From Chlorobiaceae bacterium (GTDB taxonomy: Bacteria > Bacteroidota > Chlorobiia > Chlorobiales > Chlorobiaceae): 64,000 nucleotides of DNA. Positions 11,601 to 19,530 of this stretch are shown one piece after another; positions within the stretch are counted from its first letter, which is position 1; every line of letters starts with the position of its first letter. Under the pieces are notes generated by a model, which did not search any database, had not been told where the DNA came from, and saw only the letters and a list, made by a program, of their open reading frames with translations. A program made the translations under genes and the position numbers. The stretch covers positions 124,001-188,000 of the forward strand of contig JAAXWO010000002.1 of the NCBI GenBank assembly GCA_013334965.1, written 5' to 3'.

Positions 11601-12274
11601 GCATCGTCATCCCGGCCTGGAACGAAGAGGCCTGCATCGGCAGAACGCTCGAGTCGGTACTTGCCGTGACGGAACAACGGGGCGACGCGGAGATCGTCGT
11701 GAGCGTTTCGGGTGATGACCGAACAGCGGAGATAGCTTCCGGCTTCCCCGTCACGGTCTGCCGGTCCGAAAAGGGTCGGGCCACCCAGATGAACGCCGGA
11801 GCCTCGATGACATCAGGAACCGTCCTCTATTTCCTGCATGCGGATACCACCCCGCCATCATCGTTCTGTGACGACATTCTCAATGCCGTCCACAATGGCA
11901 GGACGGCTGGATGCTTCCAGATGGATTTTGACGACCCTCACTGGATCATGCAACTTTATGGATGGTTCACGCAATTCCCCCTGCCGATCTGCCGGGGAGG
12001 AGACCAGTCTCTGTTCATCACAAGGGAGCTGTTCATGAAGATCGGTGGGTTCAACCCCTCGATGCAGGTCATGGAGGACATTGAGATCATCGAGAAGATA
12101 CAGCGCCATACTGAGTTCCACATCCTCAACAGCCGTGTGACGACCTCGTCAAGAAGATACCACGACAACGGGATGCTTCAGCTGCAGGCTGTTTTCGGCA
12201 CGATCCACCTCATGTACGCGCTCGGCGTCAGCCAGGAGGAGATCATAAGGTTTTACCGAAACTCGACAGCCTGA
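11582..12274 (+). CDS. TIGR04283-type family 2 glycosyltransferase (arsenosugar-associated)
   Basis: A 230-residue GT-A fold glycosyltransferase. The N-terminal LSIVIPAWNEEACIGRTLES is the GT2 nucleotide-sugar segment. YFLHADTTPP carries the DxD-like metal site, and GGDQSLFITRELFMKIGGF is the acceptor-side block. It starts inside the previous gene and completes the three-gene ArsS/TIGR04282/TIGR04283 set. It probably transfers a sugar to the product of the radical SAM enzyme (inference from gene association). Confidence 0.85.
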   Translation: MGQPELSIVIPAWNEEACIGRTLESVLAVTEQRGDAEIVVSVSGDDRTAEIASGFPVTVCRSEKGRATQMNAGASMTSGTVLYFLHADTTPPSSFCDDILNAVHNGRTAGCFQMDFDDPHWIMQLYGWFTQFPLPICRGGDQSLFITRELFMKIGGFNPSMQVMEDIEIIEKIQRHTEFHILNSRVTTSSRRYHDNGMLQLQAVFGTIHLMYALGVSQEEIIRFYRNSTA

Positions 12275-12431
12275 ACAATTCTCTCCCCCCAATATCGACG
12301 CACCTCTTCATCCGTCAGGCTGAAACGATTTTTAGATTAATTATTATTATATTTAGCAATACAAATCCTGACCGGAGCAAGGCTCCGCGCTTGATATCCA
12401 TATACATTATTCTCCTCAAACTACATCGAAC

Positions 12432-13154
12432 ATGGCAACTGAAGAAATCACGAAACCCGCTGCAGAGGCACCGAAACCTGCGGCAGCTGCTCAGCAGAGC
12501 AACGTCGGCAACGGAGACATGGCTCATCTCATCGGAAACGTAGGTCTGATCATCGACTCGACCATCGAATCCGTACAGGGGATGTTGAACTCAGTAAGCT
12601 CAGCGACCGAACAGATCATCGAAGGGGTGACGACGACCATTAACTCTGAGCCAGTAAAGGAGATAATCCAGAACGTCAATACGGTCTCCGGCCAGCTCAT
12701 CGAGAACGTCACCGCGACCCTGAAATCCGAACCGATCCAGAACTCTTTCAACGAACTCGGCAAGTTCTGGGAAGGCCTGATTTCGAACCTGAACACAACG
12801 GTCAATTCCGGCCAGGTCAAAAACCTGTTCGACAACGTCAGCGCAGGAATGAACCAGCTGGTCGGCACGGTATTCTCGCCTGCGGCACACCCGTCATTCA
12901 TGCCTATCGACGAAAGGAAAAAGCATCCCCAGGAAATCCATATGATCAGCTCGAAGGATGCACATGCAACAGCTCCAACTGCCCCAGCACCGCCAGTTGC
13001 TGCACCTGCTCCGACGCCGGTTGTTGCTGTTCCTGCTCCGGTTGCTCCTGCTCCGGTTGCTGCACCCGCCGCTCCGGTCACACCGGCACCTGCGGCGAAA
13101 CCGGTCGTTGAATACAAGCCCTCAAACCCCGGAAACAAACCGGCAGGGAAGTGA
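12432..13154 (+). CDS. Probable chlorosome envelope protein with Ala/Pro-rich tail
   Basis: A 240-residue protein without signal peptide. Residues ~30-160 contain recurring amphipathic segments (IIDSTIESVQGMLNSVSSAT, TTTINSEPVKEII, TATLKSEPIQN, NTTVNSGQVKNLF), a pattern like the small amphipathic CsmB/CsmC/CsmD/CsmH chlorosome envelope proteins. Residues ~175-235 are a low-complexity Ala/Pro/Val tail (PAPVAAPAAP type). I rely on pattern and on the photosynthesis neighbourhood (crtQ upstream, bchFCX downstream), so the family call is tentative. Alternatives are a phasin-like or other granule-coating protein. A strong terminator follows. Confidence 0.5.
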   Translation: MATEEITKPAAEAPKPAAAAQQSNVGNGDMAHLIGNVGLIIDSTIESVQGMLNSVSSATEQIIEGVTTTINSEPVKEIIQNVNTVSGQLIENVTATLKSEPIQNSFNELGKFWEGLISNLNTTVNSGQVKNLFDNVSAGMNQLVGTVFSPAAHPSFMPIDERKKHPQEIHMISSKDAHATAPTAPAPPVAAPAPTPVVAVPAPVAPAPVAAPAAPVTPAPAAKPVVEYKPSNPGNKPAGK

Positions 13155-13179
13155 CACTCCAACTTCCATGGTAAATCGC

Positions 13180-13217
13180 AAAAAAGGCCGCCTCGACACT
13201 ATCGGGCGGCCTTTTTT
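13180..13217 (+). terminator. Rho-independent terminator after the probable chlorosome gene
   Basis: AAAAAAGGCCGCC pairs with GGCGGCCTTTTTT across a 12-base loop and is followed by a T-run. Confidence 0.88.
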
Positions 13218-13349
13218 CTTCCATGCCGATCATGGAAAAGAAAAGTTCCCGCATTGCGACTCCCCTCCTCGTCTCCTCTTCAACATGTAATGTCCCTTTG
13301 ATCCCTTTCCCAAAACTCTTTCTCACCCCGAGACCATGCTGATCACCCC

Positions 13350-13802
13350 TTATCCCTGATTCCCTATCCCGGTGTGGCCGAAACCGCCTGCCCCCCGCAC
13401 TGTGTCGGAAAGCTCGTCCACCTCTTCGAAACTGACCCTGTCCACCCTTGAAACAACCATCTGCGCGATACGGTCGCCGTGGTTCACGGTGAACGGCTCC
13501 TTTCCGTAGTTGATCAGGATGACCTTGACCTCGCCGCGATAATCGGCATCGATGGTCGCAGGAGTGTTGGGAAGGGAGATCAGGTGACGCAATGCCAGGC
13601 CGCTCCGTGGACGAAGCTGCGCCTCGAACCCTTCAGGCAATTCGATGGCGAAGCCCGCAGGCACGAGTTCGGTCGAAAACGGCGATACGGTGACCGGAGA
13701 GTCAAGACAAGCAGATACGTCCATGCCTGCCGCATGGGAGGTCGCATATGCGGGCAGGATAGCCTTTTTGTTTAGTCGAACTATTTTTACCTTTATCATC
13801 AT
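13350..13802 (-). CDS. dut: dUTP diphosphatase
   Basis: A 150-residue trimeric dUTPase that hydrolyses dUTP to dUMP, limiting uracil in DNA. All five motifs are visible: HAAGMDVSA (1), LRPRSGLA (2), [20 protein letters not shown] (3), [10 protein letters not shown] (4) and the C-terminal [10 protein letters not shown] (5, the P-loop-like arm closing over substrate). Length matches the family. It is divergent from bshB1, with only about 45 bases shared for both promoters. Confidence 0.95.
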   Translation of the reverse strand: MMIKVKIVRLNKKAILPAYATSHAAGMDVSACLDSPVTVSPFSTELVPAGFAIELPEGFEAQLRPRSGLALRHLISLPNTPATIDADYRGEVKVILINYGKEPFTVNHGDRIAQMVVSRVDRVSFEEVDELSDTVRGAGGFGHTGIGNQG

Positions 13803-13847
13803 GCTTGGGGAATCGGCCCGGTTCGTTAAGGAAGCTGTTCATTCTGG

Positions 13848-14621
13848 TTGCCAAACAATATAAAAAAACCTCTCTTGCCCCTTCAAACAGAGAAAGTCTA
13901 CGCCCTTGCCTTCGGCGCTCATCCTGACGATGTAGAACTGGCATGCGGGGCAACCCTGCTGAAAATCATCGACGAAGGCCATAACGTCGCCGTCTGTGAC
14001 CTTACGGCAGGAGAGATGGGAACGCTGGGAACTCCGGAAACCCGCCGACAGGAGGCGTTGCTGGCAGCCAGTCACATGGGCTACACCTCTCGCGAAATGC
14101 TGCATCTGGGCGATTCGGAACTCCTCTACAACCAGGAAAACCTGAACGAAATCATCCGGATCGTCAGGAAATACAGGCCGGAAACGGTCTTCTGCAACCC
14201 TCCCGACGAGCGGCATCCCGATCATATGAAAGCGTCCCGCCTGGTTTACGACGCCTGCTTCTATGCCGGGTTGCGCAAGATCGAAACCGCCCTGGAGGAT
14301 GAAATACAGCTTCCCCACCGCCCACGGCACCTGATTTACTACATACAGTTCAAACAGCTTCAGCCGGACTTCATCGTGGACGTTTCATCGACTTTCGATC
14401 GTTCGAGAAGCGGCATCGAGGCATTCGGTTCACAGTTTCACCGGGAGGAGAACAGCGACCAACCGGTGACGATGATCAACAGAAAAGAGTTCCTGCCCGG
14501 CCTTGAAGCACGAGCCCGCTCGTTCGGAGAGCAGATCGGGGCAATGTACGGCGAGGGGTTCCTGCTATCGGGAATGCTCGGCGTTGACAATTTCTCGGCG
14601 ATGTTCCCGCCGCGCACGTAA
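13848..14621 (+). CDS. bshB1: Bacillithiol biosynthesis deacetylase BshB1 (LmbE/PIG-L family)
   Basis: A 257-residue zinc deacetylase. The metal site is AFGAHPDDVELACG near residue 25 and DERHPDHMKASR near residue 126, with LTAGEMGTLGTPETRRQEA between. The C-terminal RSRSGIEAFGSQFHREE and GEGFLLSGMLGVD are typical of BshB1. The enzyme removes acetate from GlcNAc-malate in low-molecular-weight thiol synthesis. In Chlorobiaceae the product is N-methyl-bacillithiol, from published work. Start: TTG at 13848 with AAGGAAG upstream. A second in-frame TTG lies nine codons on. Confidence 0.9.
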   Translation: MPNNIKKPLLPLQTEKVYALAFGAHPDDVELACGATLLKIIDEGHNVAVCDLTAGEMGTLGTPETRRQEALLAASHMGYTSREMLHLGDSELLYNQENLNEIIRIVRKYRPETVFCNPPDERHPDHMKASRLVYDACFYAGLRKIETALEDEIQLPHRPRHLIYYIQFKQLQPDFIVDVSSTFDRSRSGIEAFGSQFHREENSDQPVTMINRKEFLPGLEARARSFGEQIGAMYGEGFLLSGMLGVDNFSAMFPPRT

Positions 14622-14671
14622 TGACCGGAAGTTCCGGCCGATCCCATAGAGCCCCCTAATCAAAGACCGCC

Positions 14672-16360
14672 ATGCCCAAATCCCTGTTCGCCATAGCTGC
14701 CCTGCTGATCATGACGTTCCTTGCCGGATGCGGGCTGAAATCTTCCGAAAAGCTGAGATCAGACAATATCGTGGTCGCGGTGGCTGCGGATTTCGACCAC
14801 ATGAACCCCCTGCTCATCCAGCTCTCGCTTTCCCGTGAGCTCTGCACGCTGATCTACCCGTCGCTCGTCAAGCCGACCTTCGACGAAAAAAACGGCACGA
14901 TAACCTATCTGCCGGGCGCAGCCAAAAGCTGGGAGTTTTCCCCTGACGGCCGGACCGCGACGTTCCACCTGAACGACAGGGCCCTCTGGGAAGACGGCAA
15001 AAAAGTCACCTCAAGGGATTTCAGCTTCTCGTACCGGCTCTACGCCCATCCTGCCATCGCCAGCAGCCGCCAGGATTACCTGCATGACCTGCTCCTGAAA
15101 CCGGACGGCAAGGTCGATTTCGACAGGGCGGTTGAAACCCCTGACGATTCGACGCTTGTACTGCATTTCAAAAGGGCCATCGCACCAGGCATAATCCTCG
15201 ACCACTTCAACGACCTGATGCCGGTAGCCGAACATGTGTTCGCATCCATTCCGCCCGAGCTCATCCGGCCGAAATCAGCCGAGCTTCCCGTCGTCGGGGC
15301 AGGCCCCTTCAAGCTGAAAGAGTGGCATCGCCAGTCAAAGCTGGTTCTCGCATCAAGCCCAACCTCCGTATTGCCCCACCCCGCCGCGACAGGCAACGTC
15401 ACCTTCCTGGTGGTCCCGGAATACACGACGCGACTTGCCATGCTGAAGTCCGGCCAGATCGACGCCATGATTTCGGCAGGCGGAATCAACCCGAAAGATG
15501 CTTCGGAGATGGCCGTGAAAAACCCGACCATCTCGATCAAGCCGCTCGGGAACCGATACTTCGACAGTATAGTCTGGCTGAACATCGACGGCGAAAGCTG
15601 GAGAAAACAGAAAGTCGTCCGACCCAACCGCTTTTTCGGTGAAAAGCGGGTCCGGCAGGCCATGACCTACGCCATCGACCGTCAGGCGATCATCGACGGA
15701 TTCATGGGCCCTGAGCATGCCACGATCGTCAACACAACGCTCTCACCGGCCTACACCGCCATCACCGACAGATCGCTCCACGCTTACGGATACGATCCTG
15801 CGAAATCCCTGGCGATGCTCAGGGAGGCAGGATGGACGCCGGGACCCGATGGCATCCTCCAGAAAAACGGCACGAGGTTCTCCATCGAACTGGCCGCCCC
15901 GGTGGGCAACCCGAGACGAAACTACGCAGCCACGATCATCCAGCAGAACCTCAGGGATATCGGTATCGAATGCAAACTGAAATTCGACGAAGGGCTCATG
16001 TTCAACAAAAACCAGAACGAGTTCCGGTACGACGCCGCCTTGTCGGGTCTGGCTGCCGAAACGCTTCCCTTCCAGCTCGTGATCTGGGGCTCCGATTTCG
16101 ACAGAAAACCCTTCAACTCCTCCGCATTCCAGAACACCCGGCTCGACGACGTAGTCTCCAGGCTCACCGGGCCGTTGCCGAAAGATGAGGAGGCCGGTCT
16201 CTGGAAAACCTACCAGCAGATACTTCACGAAGAGCAGCCGCGAACCTTCCTCTACTATTACGATGAGCTGGAAGGATTCAGCCCCCGCCTGAAAAACGTC
16301 AGGCTGACCCTGCTGGCAACACTCGGAAACATGTACGACTGGACAATTGAAAAAAAATAG
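14672..16360 (+). CDS. Peptide/solute-binding lipoprotein of ABC transporter family 5
   Basis: A 562-residue extracytoplasmic binding protein (DppA/OppA/SBP_bac_5 family). The signal peptide ends at a lipobox FLAGCG (Cys about residue 20). Family blocks include LSRELCTLIYPSLVKP, AKSWEFSPDGRTATFHL, WEDGKKVTSRDFSFSYR, GAGPFKLKEW and KRVRQAMTYAIDRQAIIDGF. No permease or ATPase gene adjoins it, so it is an orphan that could serve peptide uptake, cell-wall recycling or another ligand. It follows bshB1 by 50 bases. Confidence 0.88.
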   Translation: MPKSLFAIAALLIMTFLAGCGLKSSEKLRSDNIVVAVAADFDHMNPLLIQLSLSRELCTLIYPSLVKPTFDEKNGTITYLPGAAKSWEFSPDGRTATFHLNDRALWEDGKKVTSRDFSFSYRLYAHPAIASSRQDYLHDLLLKPDGKVDFDRAVETPDDSTLVLHFKRAIAPGIILDHFNDLMPVAEHVFASIPPELIRPKSAELPVVGAGPFKLKEWHRQSKLVLASSPTSVLPHPAATGNVTFLVVPEYTTRLAMLKSGQIDAMISAGGINPKDASEMAVKNPTISIKPLGNRYFDSIVWLNIDGESWRKQKVVRPNRFFGEKRVRQAMTYAIDRQAIIDGFMGPEHATIVNTTLSPAYTAITDRSLHAYGYDPAKSLAMLREAGWTPGPDGILQKNGTRFSIELAAPVGNPRRNYAATIIQQNLRDIGIECKLKFDEGLMFNKNQNEFRYDAALSGLAAETLPFQLVIWGSDFDRKPFNSSAFQNTRLDDVVSRLTGPLPKDEEAGLWKTYQQILHEEQPRTFLYYYDELEGFSPRLKNVRLTLLATLGNMYDWTIEKK

Positions 16361-16400
16361 TGGACAGAGTTGATAGTTGATAGTTGAAAACGCCCTCTCC

Positions 16401-16526
16401 ATTATCCATTATCCATTATCCATTATCCATTATCCATTATCCATTATCCATTATCCATTATCCATTATCCATTATCCATTATCCATTATCCATTATCCAT
16501 TATCCATTATCCATTATCCATTATCC
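16401..16526. repeat. Heptanucleotide tandem repeat, 18 copies of ATTATCC
   Basis: Eighteen uninterrupted copies of ATTATCC occupy 126 bases. They are flanked on the left by AGTTGAT heptamers (about 16368-16387) and on the right by their complement TCAACTG/TCAACTA (about 16529-16546), so the tract is bracketed by an imperfect inverted repeat. It lies between the binding-protein gene and bchF. A reading frame through it would give a 7-residue periodic peptide, which I regard as an artefact of the 21-base period. Confidence 0.97.
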
Positions 16527-16633
16527 ACTGTCAACTGTCAACTATCCACTATTTCCCCTATTTTGCTATATTCCACCACGTTTTGGCGCCTGATTTCGGC
16601 ACCGTCATCATTCAATGAAGTTTTGTACTCATT

Positions 16634-17104
16634 ATGCCTCGCTACACACCTGAACAGCTTCAGAAACGCAATGCCTCGCCATGGACCAGGGTACAGGGAA
16701 TCCTGGCGCCGATCCAGTTCCTCATCTTCCTTGCCGGCCTTACGGTCACCTGGCTTTACACGAAAGGGACAATAACCGATTTCGCCTGGATCACCACGTT
16801 CGTCACGCTGAAAACCTTCATGCTCGTCCTGATCTTCGTCACCGGCGGGTTCTTCGAGCTTGAGGTGTTCGGCAAATTCGCTTTCGCGCACGAGTTCTTC
16901 TGGGAGGATTTCGGCAGCGCCATCGCCATGATCGTGCACATCTCCTACTTCATCCTGTTCTGGATGGGCCTTGAGCAGCACATCCTGATCCTGACGGCAT
17001 ACCTTGCCTACCTGAGCTACCTGATCAATGCGGCCCAGTTCGTCATCAGGCTGCTGCTCGAAAAACACAACGAAAGAAAGCTCAAAGCCGGACGTCAAGA
17101 ATAA
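16634..17104 (+). CDS. bchF: 3-vinyl bacteriochlorophyllide hydratase
   Basis: A 156-residue integral membrane protein with four hydrophobic helices. It begins MPRYTPEQLQKRNASPWTRV, the BchF family start, and contains VQGILAPIQFLIFLAG, FWEDFGSAIAMIVHISYF and LSYLINAAQFVIRLLLE. BchF hydrates the C-3 vinyl group, here used for bacteriochlorophyll a and c/d/e synthesis. A paralogue, BchV, exists in this lineage, and BchF is preferred because of the bchC-bchX context. It is the first gene of the bchFCX operon, 15 bases before bchC, and the heptamer tract lies about 110 bases upstream. Confidence 0.92.
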   Translation: MPRYTPEQLQKRNASPWTRVQGILAPIQFLIFLAGLTVTWLYTKGTITDFAWITTFVTLKTFMLVLIFVTGGFFELEVFGKFAFAHEFFWEDFGSAIAMIVHISYFILFWMGLEQHILILTAYLAYLSYLINAAQFVIRLLLEKHNERKLKAGRQE

Positions 17105-17119
17105 TCAAAGGCAAGAAGC

Positions 17120-18136
17120 ATGGTAAAAAAATCCAAAGCCATCGTCTTCAGCGGGGTCAGGCAGATCGAGCTGAGGGAGGTGACCCTCAAACCGGTCTCT
17201 TCGACCGACGTCATGGTCGAGACCTGGTGGTCGTCGATCAGCACGGGAACCGAGAAGATGGCGCTGAACGGCCTCATCCCCTCTCCCCCGTTCATCTTTC
17301 CGTTTATTCCCGGTTATGAAACCGTGGGCAAGATCGTCCAGGCGGGGGATCATGTCAACCAGGAGCTCATCGGAAAATTCGCCTATGTGGCAGGCTCTTT
17401 CGGCTATGAGGACGTCAATGCAGCATTCGGCGGGGCATCGCAGTACATCGTCTGCCCGCTCGACAGCATCACGGTGCTTGACGGCCTCGACAATCCAAGG
17501 TGTGGCATCGCCCTGCCCCTCGGCGCAACGGCCCTCCATATCGTGGATCTTGCCGATGTGAAGGGAAAAAATGTGCTCGTGCTCGGCCAGGGCGCCGTAG
17601 GCATTCTCGCAGCAGAACTCTCAAAACACATGGGAGCAAACCTGGTCGCCGTCACCGAACCCCACCAGAAAAGGCTCGATATCTCAAGGGCCGACATCAG
17701 GGTCAACCCTGAAATCCAGGACGTATCGGCTGCGCTGGCGGGATATGAATTCGATGTGCTCATCGACAGCACCGGAATCATGAGCGCCATTGAGACTGGA
17801 CTCCGTTTCGTCAGATTCCACGGTAAGGTCATTTTCGGGGGATACTACCAGCGGATGAACATCGATTATTCGCAGGCTTTCGACAAGGAGCTGACCTTCA
17901 TCGCCGCAAGGCAGTGGGCCAAGGGAGACCTCCAGCGGGTAAGGGAACTGATTGCGGCCGACAAACTGCATGCCACCCAGATCTTCACCCACACCTGTAC
18001 GGTCGATGAGGACCTCATGGGAGCCTACACGCAGGCCTTCTCGGATCCGGACTGCCTGAAAATGATCATTCACTGGAAATCCGCCGACAGCCAGAACGAT
18101 GCCGACTGCTCCATAACCGGCAAAAAGGGGCACTGA
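17120..18136 (+). CDS. bchC: Bacteriochlorophyllide a dehydrogenase (3-hydroxyethyl oxidation)
   Basis: A 338-residue medium-chain dehydrogenase/reductase-like protein. It has WWSSISTGTEKMALNG and PFIPGYETVGKIVQAG in the catalytic half, and the NAD-binding VLVLGQGAVGILAAELSKHMG near residue 150. BchC oxidises the C-3 1-hydroxyethyl group to acetyl in bacteriochlorophyllide a formation, acting after BchF and the BchXYZ reductase. It sits between bchF (15 bases) and bchX (7 bases), so a single transcript is likely. Confidence 0.94.
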   Translation: MVKKSKAIVFSGVRQIELREVTLKPVSSTDVMVETWWSSISTGTEKMALNGLIPSPPFIFPFIPGYETVGKIVQAGDHVNQELIGKFAYVAGSFGYEDVNAAFGGASQYIVCPLDSITVLDGLDNPRCGIALPLGATALHIVDLADVKGKNVLVLGQGAVGILAAELSKHMGANLVAVTEPHQKRLDISRADIRVNPEIQDVSAALAGYEFDVLIDSTGIMSAIETGLRFVRFHGKVIFGGYYQRMNIDYSQAFDKELTFIAARQWAKGDLQRVRELIAADKLHATQIFTHTCTVDEDLMGAYTQAFSDPDCLKMIIHWKSADSQNDADCSITGKKGH

Positions 18137-18143
18137 GAACCTT

Positions 18144-19286
18144 ATGGCTTCCAGGACAATCGCCATCTACGGGAAGGGCGGGATAGGCAAAAGCTTCACG
18201 ACCACGAACCTCAGCGCCACCTTCGCGATGATGAACAAGCGGGTCCTGCAGCTCGGCTGCGACCCGAAGCACGATTCGACCACCTCCCTGTTCGGAGGCA
18301 TATCGCTCCCTACGGTAACCGAAGTGTTCGCTGAAAAGAACGCCAAAAACGAACAGGTCGCCATCAGCGACATCGTTTTCCGCCGCGACATCCCGGGCTT
18401 TCCGCAGCCGATTTACGGCATCGAGCTGGGCGGTCCGCAGGTCGGCCGAGGCTGCGGTGGCCGGGGCATCATCTCCGGATTCGATGTGCTTGAGAAGCTG
18501 GGAATCTTCAACTGGGACATCGACGTCATCCTGATGGATTTTCTCGGCGACGTGGTCTGCGGAGGCTTCGCCACGCCCCTTGCCCGCTCCCTGAGCGAAG
18601 AGGTGCTGCTGGTCACCAGCAACGACCGCCAATCGATCTTCACGGCCAACAACATATGCCAGGCCAACAACTATTTCAAGACGATCGGAGGACGTTCAAG
18701 GCTGCTCGGCCTGATCGTCAACCGCGACGACGGAAGCGGCATGGCGGAGAAGTATGCAAGGGCGGCTGGAATCAATGTCCTGATGAAAGTGCCATACAAT
18801 ATCGAGGCACGGAACATGGACGACAGTTTCGATTTTGCCGTCAGGCTGCCTGAGATCGGCAAACAGTTCGACAAGCTCGCCACGGACATCCTCAACAGCG
18901 CCATCACCCCCTGCGAAGCGAAGGGGCTGGAGTTCATCGATTTCGTAAGGCTGTTCGGTGACGTAAGCGAAGAGCTTCCAGCGGCAGCTTCTTCGGAAGA
19001 GCTTTTTTCAAGAAGCGCCGGAACCCCATCTGCCGGACCTGAAAGTACCTCGGGCGTCAATGGAGTCGGACCGGACACAGGTGAATTCCATGACAGTGAA
19101 CGGTTGCACCTGCTCAAATGCATCGACAGCTTGGCCGAAGCGGAGCGCGAGATCTATACCCTCCTGGAGATCGAAGGGAAATCGCCAGAACAGATCGCCG
19201 ACCTGAAAAATCTCGGACTGAAAGAGGTCAACGACCGCATCGCCGGCGCACGCAGGGCTTTGAGGACACTGTTCTTCGACCTCTGA
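18144..19286 (+). CDS. bchX: Chlorophyllide a reductase iron protein with an unusual C-terminal HTH-like tail
   Basis: A 380-residue NifH-like ATPase that passes electrons to BchYZ for reduction of chlorophyllide a ring B. The P-loop IYGKGGIGKSFTTTNLSA is at the N-terminus, followed by QLGCDPKHDSTTSLF and cluster cysteines in RGCGGRGI and DVVCGGFA. The conserved part ends near residue 275. A Ser/Ala/Gly/Pro linker follows to about residue 315. The last ~60 residues then contain AEREIYTLLEIEGKSPEQIA and NDRIAGARRALRTLF, closely resembling sigma-70 region 4 helix-turn-helix sequences. BchX proteins of purple bacteria are about 330-360 residues, to my knowledge without this domain. BchY and BchZ are not in the window. 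Confidence 0.94.
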   Translation: MASRTIAIYGKGGIGKSFTTTNLSATFAMMNKRVLQLGCDPKHDSTTSLFGGISLPTVTEVFAEKNAKNEQVAISDIVFRRDIPGFPQPIYGIELGGPQVGRGCGGRGIISGFDVLEKLGIFNWDIDVILMDFLGDVVCGGFATPLARSLSEEVLLVTSNDRQSIFTANNICQANNYFKTIGGRSRLLGLIVNRDDGSGMAEKYARAAGINVLMKVPYNIEARNMDDSFDFAVRLPEIGKQFDKLATDILNSAITPCEAKGLEFIDFVRLFGDVSEELPAAASSEELFSRSAGTPSAGPESTSGVNGVGPDTGEFHDSERLHLLKCIDSLAEAEREIYTLLEIEGKSPEQIADLKNLGLKEVNDRIAGARRALRTLFFDL

Positions 19287-19476
19287 GGCATGGAAGCGCA
19301 ATCATTGACGTCGTCTCCCCTCCCCTGACCTGCTTTTCCCAAAACAGTCATATTCAGCATTTTCCATTTTCCCTGGCCGCATGACGGGAGGAGATTGACT
19401 CCTTTCATCAGTAAACGCACCCTGTTTCCCGGCTCCCTACAAAACCGCACCGGCATCCTCGTTTCTCGCCATAACG

Positions 19477-19509
19477 CAGGAAGGCTGCCTCATTGAGACA
19501 GCCTTCCTG
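19477..19509. terminator. Hairpin downstream of bipA (probable terminator)
   Basis: A perfect 11-base stem CAGGAAGGCTG/CAGCCTTCCTG with an 11-base loop lies 22 bases past the bipA stop. It has no clear T-run, so an intrinsic terminator is likely but not certain. Confidence 0.55.
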
Positions 19510-19530
19510 TGATTATCGATCGTGTCTGGA

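Noticed and set aside
16401-16526. Possible CRISPR array
   Set aside because: The units are adjacent 7-base copies with no spacers.
16377-16775. A frame encoding a 7-residue periodic peptide
   Set aside because: The periodicity comes from the 7-bp DNA repeat (21-base period). There is no ribosome site, and the frame runs into bchF out of frame.
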